This document shows positions 57,733-64,000 of a stretch of 64,000 nt of DNA, piece by piece. Position 1 is the first letter of the stretch. Each line of letters begins with the position of its first letter. Origin of the DNA: CAVVWJ01 sp965652025 (GTDB lineage Bacteria; Gemmatimonadota; Gemmatimonadetes; Gemmatimonadales; GWC2-71-9); NCBI GenBank assembly GCA_965652025.1, contig CBFGTM010000007.1, positions 1 to 64,000 of the forward strand, written 5' to 3'. The notes under the pieces are model-generated. The model made no database searches, was not told where the DNA came from, and saw only the letters and a list, made by a program, of their open reading frames with translations. The position numbers were made by a program, and so were the translations under genes.

Positions 57733-59133
57733 ATGATTTCCGCGCTGCTCCTTCCATTGCTCCTTGGCGGTAAGCCGGTCCCGGCTGCCGCCGTGGTTTC
57801 CGTTCAGGAGCCTCCCATCCAACTCTGGATCAGTAACGATCGGCGTTTTCTGCCCGGTGATCGCGCCACGGTTCAGGTGCGAACCGAGAACGATGGCTAT
57901 CTCCTGGTTCTCCACGTGGACCCGGAGGGCTACCTCCGGGTGTTGTTCCCGATGGATCCCGACAAGGACAACTTCATCCGCGGCGGCAAGAAGTATGAGG
58001 TTCGCAGTCGGGGTGATCGTGAAGCCTTCGAAACCGATGCCAAGGGACAGGGGACGGTGTATGCAGCGGTGTCTCGCCAGCCTTTCCAGTATGAAACCTT
58101 CGTGGCGGGCGATCACTGGGACTATCGCACGCTCGCGCCATCCCGGCTTTCCAACAATCCGGAGTCGGAGCTCAACGAGCTGGTCCGTCGCATGGCAGGG
58201 GGAGACTTCGACTACGACATCCTGAGCTATGATGTTGTAGAGCACACTGCCTACGCCTCGGACTACTATCCCCGTTCTTACGGCGCGTACTACAGCGACC
58301 CCTGGTGCTATAGCTGCGGCCACTACTACGGCTCACTCGGTTTCACGATCTTCTTTGGGCGGCCGTATCGGAGCTACTACTACGACCCCTATTACTACGC
58401 CTACTCCCCGTTCTATAACCCCTTCTTCTACGATCCCTACTACTACGCACCGGCCTACTATCCCCGGTACATCTACCCGTGGCGCTACTACCACCCCTAT
58501 TCGAATTATCCCTATTATGGAGGCGGCGGGTACTACGGATATCGGAATCGTTTCTACGGCCAGACATTCACGCCGTATCGTGAACGGCGCTACGATCTCC
58601 GTCGGGCTGTGAATACCGTCTATCACCCACCGTTGTCGCCGTCACGCCAGCCGGCCACCGCCACCCGGGCACGGCGGGTGATTGACGCACCGGGAGAGCA
58701 GCTGCCTGATCGCGCAGCCCCGCGGCGCCTGAGTGACAATGGCCGCATGGTGCAGGGAAGGACAGTGGAGGCCCGGCGCTCCCGGCCTGAGGGGCGCGGC
58801 CCGGAACGGTCAGCAGGGGAGCCCCGGCTTATCCGGCGGGAGGTCGAGGCCCGAGGCAGAAGTAATGAAGGCCGCGGCGATCCACGGTCGGAGGAGCGTC
58901 GGGCGCGGCCGGAGGAACGTCGCGCCGAGCCACGGGGTGAGCGCCCCAGTGAAGCTCGGCGGGTAACCGAAAGGGCACCGGCAGCCGAGCGCCGGCCGTC
59001 TCAGGCCCGTCCTCCGCGTAGCGAAGCCCCCAACCGCGGTGGTGGACGCGCCGAGAGTCGCAGCTCAGGTGGTGGGTCGAGGGAGGGTGGCGGCTCGCGC
59101 CACTCAAATGACGGAGGGCGGCGGCACCGGTAG
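57733..59133 (+). CDS. DUF4384 protein with tyrosine-rich middle and Arg/Glu-rich tail
   Basis: A 466-residue secreted protein. A signal peptide (ISALLLPLLLGGKPVPAAA) precedes a DUF4384-like domain (about 28-125; DGYLLVLHVDPEGYLRVLFP). Residues 178-282 contain 36 tyrosines in 105 positions with Pro, Gly and Asp, and about 290-466 is a charged Arg/Glu/Ser/Gly-rich low-complexity tail ending in His-Arg. A GGGGGG stretch lies just before the ATG. The composition suggests a cell-surface or matrix protein that could cross-link or bind polyanions; this is inference. An AT-rich patch near 57604-57634 is the likely promoter region. Confidence 0.82.
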   Translation: MISALLLPLLLGGKPVPAAAVVSVQEPPIQLWISNDRRFLPGDRATVQVRTENDGYLLVLHVDPEGYLRVLFPMDPDKDNFIRGGKKYEVRSRGDREAFETDAKGQGTVYAAVSRQPFQYETFVAGDHWDYRTLAPSRLSNNPESELNELVRRMAGGDFDYDILSYDVVEHTAYASDYYPRSYGAYYSDPWCYSCGHYYGSLGFTIFFGRPYRSYYYDPYYYAYSPFYNPFFYDPYYYAPAYYPRYIYPWRYYHPYSNYPYYGGGGYYGYRNRFYGQTFTPYRERRYDLRRAVNTVYHPPLSPSRQPATATRARRVIDAPGEQLPDRAAPRRLSDNGRMVQGRTVEARRSRPEGRGPERSAGEPRLIRREVEARGRSNEGRGDPRSEERRARPEERRAEPRGERPSEARRVTERAPAAERRPSQARPPRSEAPNRGGGRAESRSSGGGSREGGGSRHSNDGGRRHR

Positions 59134-61170
59134 CTACCAGATCTGGGCCCGCTCGCTCTCCGGCCGAACCATCGGGTTTCCCGGCTTGCAGTTAAACGCT
59201 TCGGCGAAGGCGGGAATGTTCGACAGTGGTCCGATAGTTCGGAACTGCGGGGGGGCGTGTGGGTCCACGGTCACCAGTAGCCGGGTGAATTCGGGGCGCG
59301 ACTTTGCCCGCCAGATCTGAGCCCAGGCCAGGAAAAAGCGCTGGGGGCCGGTGAACCCGTCGATCGGGGCCGGCTGTGGCTTTCCCTCCAGCGAACGGCG
59401 GTAGGCGCCATAGGCAATCAGCAGCCCTCCCAGGTCCGCGATGTTCTCTCCCAGGGTCAGCTTGCCATTCACGTGCAGGGAGTCGATGGCGACATAGCCA
59501 TCGAACTGCTTCTCCACTACCTCCGCCCTTCGGTCGAACTCCTTGCTGTCAGCCTCCGTCCACCACCCGCTCAGATTGCCGAAGGCGTCGAACTGCCGTC
59601 CCTGATCATCGAAGCCGTGGGTGATCTCATGCCCGATCACAGCGCCCATTCCGCCATAGTTGACCGCATCGTCCGCCCGGGGATCGAAGAAAGGCGGCTG
59701 CATGATGCCGGCAGGGAAGGTGATCTCGTTGGTAGGAGGGTTGTAGTACGCGTTCACCGTGGGGGGCGTCATCCTCCACTCGGAACGATCGGTCGGCCGC
59801 CCGATCTTGCCGAAGTCTCGCTGAGAGGCGAAGGCGGATGAGCGCAGGACGTTGGTGACGAACGGCCCCGGCCTGGCCTCCAGCTTGGTGTAGTCCCGCC
59901 ACTTATCGGGATAGCCGATCTTGTTGATGATCGAATCCAGCTTGGCGTAGGCTTTGGTCTTGGTCTCGTCGCTCATCCAATCGAGCGTGCCCAGCCTGGC
60001 CCGGAGCTCCGCTCGGATATGGCGCACCATCTCCAGCGCCCGGGTCTTTGCCTCAGGGGTGAAGTTCTTCCTGACGTAGGCCTGCCCCAAGATTTCGCCC
60101 ACCGCGTTATCCGTCAGCGTCAGGCAGCGCTTCCATCGGGGCCGCATCTCCTTAACTCCCTGGAGGACGGTCGAGTTGAAGCGGAAGCGTTCGTTCACCA
60201 GCTCGGAGCTGAGAGCGGGCGCCAGATTGGCAATGAGATTCCAGCGGAGGTACGCCTTCCAACTTTCCACTGGCAGTGCCGTGAGGAGGGAATCGTAGGC
60301 TCCCATGAATTGGGGCTGGGCGACGTTGACCTCCTCCACTCCGCTCAGGCCGAGGCTGCGGAAATAGTCTCCCCAGGTGAAATGAGGTGTGGTGCGCTGC
60401 AGCTCGGCGACGCTCATCAGATGATAGATGGCCTCGGGATCGCGCTGGGCTTCCCGGGTCATGGAGGCCTGTGCCAGTGCGGTTTCCAGCTGGAGGATGG
60501 ACTTGGCGGCGGGGCTGGCCCGGTTTTCCTGCAGCCCCGAAAGCTGGAGCATTCGTTGCACGTGGTAGGCATACTCGGTACGGATTTTTTGTGCTGCCGA
60601 ATCGGTCTTCAGGTAGTAATGCCGATCCGGCAGTCCCAGGCCACCCTGGTACGCCTCAGCGATGGTTCGGCTGCTCTTCTTGGCGTCGGTATTCGAGCGG
60701 AACTGAAAGCCCGCTGGAATCCCGCGACTATGCAGCTCTGCCACCACGGATTCGATCCCGGGGCGATCCCGGATCGCGTCGATGCGGTCGATCTGCGGGC
60801 GAAGCGGTTTGATGCCCGCGGCCTCGACCGCAGCCGAATTCATACACGTACCGTAGAAAATCCCCAGCTTTCGCAGATTGGAGTCTTTGGTGGTCGAGGC
60901 GTTTTTGGCGGCTTCGGTGAGAACTCCGCGTAGGGCCGCGTAATTCTGTTCCTGCAGCTCGTTGAAGCTGCCCCAGCGAGGCTGATCACCCGGAATGGAG
61001 TTCCGCTTGATCCACCCTCCGTTGGCAAACCGGTAGAAGTCCTGACAGGGCGCGCAAGTTGTGTCGAGGTTGGCCCGCTCCAGCGGCCGGGCCTGAATCT
61101 GAGCGGAAGTGGTGTTGGGGGCGATCACGCAGGCAAGGGCAACTACAGCCTGACATTTCAAGCTATGCAT
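59134..61170 (-). CDS. M13-family zinc metallopeptidase (neprilysin/PepO-like)
   Basis: About 678 residues with a signal peptide (CQAVVALACVIAPNTTSA). The zinc motif is HEITHGFDDQGRQFD, the third ligand is in GENIADLGGL, and substrate-site NAYYNPPTNEITFPAGI and the C-terminal NCKPGNPM are conserved. It degrades oligopeptides in the periplasm. The ATG at 61170 is chosen for the signal peptide; the frame is open to 61248, inside the phosphatase gene. Its stop is back-to-back with that of the DUF4384 gene. Confidence 0.93.
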   Translation of the reverse strand: MHSLKCQAVVALACVIAPNTTSAQIQARPLERANLDTTCAPCQDFYRFANGGWIKRNSIPGDQPRWGSFNELQEQNYAALRGVLTEAAKNASTTKDSNLRKLGIFYGTCMNSAAVEAAGIKPLRPQIDRIDAIRDRPGIESVVAELHSRGIPAGFQFRSNTDAKKSSRTIAEAYQGGLGLPDRHYYLKTDSAAQKIRTEYAYHVQRMLQLSGLQENRASPAAKSILQLETALAQASMTREAQRDPEAIYHLMSVAELQRTTPHFTWGDYFRSLGLSGVEEVNVAQPQFMGAYDSLLTALPVESWKAYLRWNLIANLAPALSSELVNERFRFNSTVLQGVKEMRPRWKRCLTLTDNAVGEILGQAYVRKNFTPEAKTRALEMVRHIRAELRARLGTLDWMSDETKTKAYAKLDSIINKIGYPDKWRDYTKLEARPGPFVTNVLRSSAFASQRDFGKIGRPTDRSEWRMTPPTVNAYYNPPTNEITFPAGIMQPPFFDPRADDAVNYGGMGAVIGHEITHGFDDQGRQFDAFGNLSGWWTEADSKEFDRRAEVVEKQFDGYVAIDSLHVNGKLTLGENIADLGGLLIAYGAYRRSLEGKPQPAPIDGFTGPQRFFLAWAQIWRAKSRPEFTRLLVTVDPHAPPQFRTIGPLSNIPAFAEAFNCKPGNPMVRPESERAQIW

Positions 61171-61199
61171 TGCGGCTCCAGAGGGTGGGATACCTGGAT

Positions 61200-61676
61200 C
61201 TACGGCTCTGAGTGGGGCTGGTTTCGGCGAACGTAATCCAGGCCCCACTCCATCATCTCGGCACTGCGCAGCCCAACTCGCATGGCCTGATCGATCGCGT
61301 CCGGCTCATCCAGCTTCCGGTCCAGCATGAAATACGGTATGAGAGCCCCACCGACCCGGTTGCCACTGCCACAGTGCACAAACACGGTGCGGTCCCCCGC
61401 CGAACGCAGGACCAACAGAATCCGGGTCAGGGTAGCGTCATCGAGCGCTCCGGCGCGAACCGGGATGTTCACGTATTCCATGCCTAGAGATTGTACCACT
61501 GCTGGTTCATCCACCGCCCTCGGTTCCATGGGGTCGCGAAGGTCGAGCACGATGCCGCCCCCGGCCTCTCTGAGGGCCCGGAGCTGCTCCGCATTGGGTT
61601 GCCCTCCTGTGACCAGTTGAGGAAAGACCTCGCACGCATTGGCCACACCGCTGAGAGCTTGGAGTGCTATGGACAT
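61200..61676 (-). CDS. PTP-like phosphatase (DUF442/beta-lactamase-hydrolase-like family)
   Basis: A 158-residue protein with the cysteine phosphatase loop HCGSGNRVG (C-x5-R) and the N-terminal VTGGQPNAEQLRALREAGGGIVLDLR typical of DUF442 proteins. The usual general acid Asp region is VRAGALDDAT. It probably removes phosphate from small molecules or tyrosines. It precedes the M13 peptidase by 29 bases on the same strand. Confidence 0.85.
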   Translation of the reverse strand: MSIALQALSGVANACEVFPQLVTGGQPNAEQLRALREAGGGIVLDLRDPMEPRAVDEPAVVQSLGMEYVNIPVRAGALDDATLTRILLVLRSAGDRTVFVHCGSGNRVGGALIPYFMLDRKLDEPDAIDQAMRVGLRSAEMMEWGLDYVRRNQPHSEP

Positions 61677-61731
61677 GTCCTTTACCGGCCTCCTCTTGGT
61701 TTGAAACTAAGCCACCTCTTACCTTTAAGAT

Positions 61732-63561
61732 GTGCTCCGTCTTGCGATAGCCCAGGTACGGCCTCAAAAAGGGGCGTACGAGCAGAACCTCTGCCGGATA
61801 GGGGCCCTCCTCCGGGAGGTGGGCGGCTGGCCTGACCCACCCGAGCTGGTGATAGCACCGGAGACCGCGCTCACCGGTTACTTCCTGGAAGGTGGAGTAC
61901 GGGAACTCGCGGTCTCCGCCGATCAACTGTTCGATGACCTGAGCCGGCAGCATGAAGAAGCAGGCATCAGTCCCCTCGATATCGCGCTCGGGTTCTACGA
62001 GGTCCACGGCAACCGGCTCTATAACTCCGGCCTGTATGCTACCCTCGGTGGGTCCGAGGCTGGGATCCGCCACATCCATCGCAAGATCTTTCTTCCAACC
62101 TACGGCGTGTTCGATGAGGAGCGATTCGTGGAGGCCGGGCGCAGCGTGCAGGCGTTCGACACCCGCTGGGGCCGAGCAGCCATTTTGATTTGCGAGGACG
62201 CCTGGCACTCGTTCACGCCGATGCTGGCTGCGCTGGATGGAGCACAGGTCATTATCGTGCCCAGCGCCAGCCCGGCCCGGGGCGTCATCACCAGTGACGA
62301 TACGGCTGGCCGGCCGGTTAGTCTGGCCCGCTGGAGCCGTCTAGCGCAGGACATAGCCGGGGAGCATGGGGTCTATGTTGCCCTCGCCCAGCTGGTTGGC
62401 TTCGAGGGTGGCAAAGCATTTCCGGGTGGCTCGATCCTGGCCGGCCCCCGCGGTGACCTGTTGGCACAGGCACCGGTCTTCCAAGAGGCGATCATCCCGG
62501 CGGTGCTGGACTTCGAGGAGATCACCCGGGCCCGGACCGACCTCCCTCTCCTGGCCGATCTCGAGATGCGACTGCCCCATCTGCTCGGGTCACTGCACGC
62601 GGCACGTAAGGAGAAAGGAAGCGGGGAAGCGGGCAAGCGGGGAAGCAAGTCCAGCGAGACCAAACCGGATGGTCGGACATCTCAACGTCCCAGCGTCCCC
62701 GCCTCCCCTCTTCCGCCCTTACCCGCCCGCTTCCACCCCCGGCAGGATCCGCTGGCCATCGATCCCGAGCTGACCCGGCGCTGGCTGGTCGAGTTCATCC
62801 GCGATGAGGTGCAGCGTCGCCGCAAGTTTGAACGAGTGATCATCGGGCTCTCCGGCGGAGTGGACAGCTCCCTGGTGGCCTATCTCGCCGCGGAGGCCCT
62901 CGGTCCGGCAAATGTGCTTGGAGTGCGAATGCCCTACCGCAGCTCGAGCCAGGAAAGTTTAGAACACGCTCAACTGGTCATCGAGGCACTGGGCATCCAG
63001 AGCCGCACCATTGACATCAGCCTATCGGTGGACGCGCTGGCCGGTGCGATTGGTGGCGAGGTCGATCCGGCCCGTCTGGGCAACATCATGGCCCGTACCC
63101 GGATGATTACCCTCTTCGATCTGTCGGCCGCGTTCCGGGCCCTGCCGCTGGGGACCGGGAACAAGACCGAGCGGCTGTTCGGGTATTTCACCTGGCATGC
63201 GGACGATTCGCCGCCGGTCAATCCGATCGGTGATCTCTTCAAGACCCAGGTGTGGGCTCTGTCGCGGCAGGTGGGGGTACCCGAGGTCATTGTGTCCAAG
63301 CCGGCCAGCGCCGATCTCATCAAGGGCCAAACCGACGAGGGTGACTTCGGCATCTCCTATCCCCGCGCCGATGCCATCCTGCACTGGATTCTGCTGGGTT
63401 ACAAAGCTCCCGAAATCATGGCGCTCGGCTTCGAGGAGGCGGAAATCCGTCTGGTGCGCCAGCGCCTCGACTCGACTCACTGGAAGCGCCGGCTGCCCAC
63501 GGTCGCCATGCTGAGTGGAACGGCGATCGGCGAATACTATCTGAGGCCGGTGGATTATTAG
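61732..63561 (+). CDS. nadE: Glutamine-dependent NAD synthetase
   Basis: A 609-residue fusion enzyme making NAD from deamido-NAD. The N-terminal nitrilase-type glutaminase has Glu44 (APETALTG), Lys118 (HRKIFLPTYG) and Cys154 (LICEDAWH). The C-terminal synthetase has GLSGGVDSSLV (372-382) and GTGNKTERLFGY. Residues about 291-338 form a low-complexity linker (Lys/Gly/Ser then Pro/Ser-rich) encoded by inverted octamer repeat arrays and absent from most homologues as far as I recall. The start is GTG 61732. The gene is monocistronic or leads into the thioesterase. Confidence 0.92.
   Translation: MLRLAIAQVRPQKGAYEQNLCRIGALLREVGGWPDPPELVIAPETALTGYFLEGGVRELAVSADQLFDDLSRQHEEAGISPLDIALGFYEVHGNRLYNSGLYATLGGSEAGIRHIHRKIFLPTYGVFDEERFVEAGRSVQAFDTRWGRAAILICEDAWHSFTPMLAALDGAQVIIVPSASPARGVITSDDTAGRPVSLARWSRLAQDIAGEHGVYVALAQLVGFEGGKAFPGGSILAGPRGDLLAQAPVFQEAIIPAVLDFEEITRARTDLPLLADLEMRLPHLLGSLHAARKEKGSGEAGKRGSKSSETKPDGRTSQRPSVPASPLPPLPARFHPRQDPLAIDPELTRRWLVEFIRDEVQRRRKFERVIIGLSGGVDSSLVAYLAAEALGPANVLGVRMPYRSSSQESLEHAQLVIEALGIQSRTIDISLSVDALAGAIGGEVDPARLGNIMARTRMITLFDLSAAFRALPLGTGNKTERLFGYFTWHADDSPPVNPIGDLFKTQVWALSRQVGVPEVIVSKPASADLIKGQTDEGDFGISYPRADAILHWILLGYKAPEIMALGFEEAEIRLVRQRLDSTHWKRRLPTVAMLSGTAIGEYYLRPVDY
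62622..62649. repeat. Octamer array CGGGGAAG inside nadE linker
   Basis: CGGGGAAG, CGGGCAAG, CGGGGAAG and a partial CAAG are consecutive within the interdomain linker. They are the forward arm facing a reverse-orientation array at 62710-62737. Confidence 0.7.
62710..62737. repeat. Octamer array CTTACCCG inside nadE linker, reverse arm
   Basis: CTTCCGCC, CTTACCCG, CCCG and CTTCCACC are complementary in sense to the array at 62622-62649, with 60 bases between. The reading frame stays open through both. Confidence 0.6.
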
Positions 63562-63592
63562 CAAATCTCCGGCCTCTCCGCCCTCCCGCCCC

Positions 63593-64000
63593 ATGTCGTA
63601 CTCCACCGGGTCCATCACCACCTTCGTGATGCCGCACATGCAGAATGTCCGAGGGGATCTGTTCGGTGGCGAGCTCATGGCGCTGGTGGACCAGGCTGCT
63701 GCCGTCGCCGCCATCCGCCATGCCGGCGGCCCCGCCGTGACGGCGAGGATCGAACGGGTCGATTTCCGGGAGCGTATCCCGGTCGGAGCGCTGGTCACCT
63801 GTACCGCGACAGTGGACTACGTCGGAAACTCGTCCATGGATATCACGGTGGAGGTGTACGCCGAGCGGGTCAGCAGCGGAGAGAAGCGCCATACTCACAC
63901 CGCTCATGTGGTCTTCGTCGCTCTTGACGAGCAGGGCAAACCCAAGCGGGTGCCGCGGCTCCTGCCTGAAACCGACGAAGAGCGGGAGCGCTACGCCCGT
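63593..64000 (+). CDS. Acyl-CoA thioesterase, hotdog fold (truncated by window end)
   Basis: 136 codons are visible and the frame is open at the window edge. The N-terminus FVMPHMQNVRGDLFGGELMALVDQAAAVAA is the YciA/BFIT-type hotdog helix with the catalytic Asp/Asn region, followed by VTARIERVDFRERIPVGALVTC. It hydrolyses acyl-CoA. The ATG lies 32 bases after the nadE stop. Confidence 0.88.
   Translation, partial: MSYSTGSITTFVMPHMQNVRGDLFGGELMALVDQAAAVAAIRHAGGPAVTARIERVDFRERIPVGALVTCTATVDYVGNSSMDITVEVYAERVSSGEKRHTHTAHVVFVALDEQGKPKRVPRLLPETDEERERYAR

Noticed and set aside
58333..58626. 97-codon minus-strand frame rich in Val/Ile in the Tyr-rich region
   Set aside because: It is the complement of TAY/TAC-rich codons, which gives GTA/ATA codons; a composition artefact.

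Overview
This is a high-GC, gene-dense bacterial chromosome segment. The best guess for the host is a Gemmatimonadota-like bacterium, inferred from gene content and not from any marker gene. It carries a Bacteroidetes/Xanthomonas-type arginine operon with an N-acylornithine transcarbamylase, many ATGA/GTGA stop-start overlaps, SARP-type regulation outside actinobacteria, and numerous two-component, FtsX-type and M13/M50 peptidase genes. There is no rRNA, CRISPR array, integrase or transposase. One tRNA (Asn) is present.

Layout. 1-7968: a peptide-export-like locus read leftward. Two tiny paralogous genes with a conserved leader and variable cationic tail lie ahead of a GAF-GAF-HlyD membrane-fusion protein, a lipoprotein HlyD adaptor and an M50 protease with a PqqD-like N-terminus. 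A divergent SARP-ATPase regulator faces them, and heptamer direct repeats of 11-bp period lie upstream of both peptide genes. A PP2C phosphatase follows. 8087-16374: arginine operon argG - unknown P-loop gene - argC - argF' - argB - argE - argH - argR, with an ArgR-type palindrome at a probably leaderless promoter; argA/argJ and argD are missing. 16455-21643: tRNA-Asn, malate synthase, TrhA/hemolysin III, a GT4 glycosyltransferase, and a Pit phosphate transporter with its DUF47 partner. 21838-25268: a large hybrid histidine kinase and a HAD phosphatase. 25147-30502: a two-gene DNA methyltransferase plus SNF2 helicase cassette, a candidate defence module.

30626-36375: a secreted unknown, a CrtQ-like glycosyltransferase, an RsbR-N-like helical protein, LD-carboxypeptidase, alpha/beta hydrolase, SDR and Nudix hydrolase. 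36420-41637: a manganese module (DtxR/MntR regulator with its own TTAGG box, Nramp transporter, two-domain multicopper oxidase, ZIP transporter with an extra domain, beta-barrel protein). 41631-46848: a degenerate 3-hydroxyacyl-CoA dehydrogenase homologue and an AttEFGH-like ABC system whose last gene fuses an FtsX-type membrane segment to a CrtC/AttH lipocalin-like domain.

46845-57122: a probable exopolysaccharide locus (epimerase, TPR/YaiO-type outer-membrane barrel, HEAT-repeat membrane protein, GT2 synthase, PAS histidine kinase, single-domain response regulator, TPR-glycoside hydrolase). 57121-64000: an NTF2-like protein, a tyrosine-rich/arginine-rich secreted protein, M13 peptidase, a PTP-like phosphatase, glutamine-dependent NAD synthetase and a truncated acyl-CoA thioesterase.

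Across the window, short degenerate arrays with a 7-bp period sit at gene junctions or inside linkers. They contribute stop codons, start regions and linker peptides, and resemble the heptanucleotide STRR repeats known from filamentous cyanobacteria.
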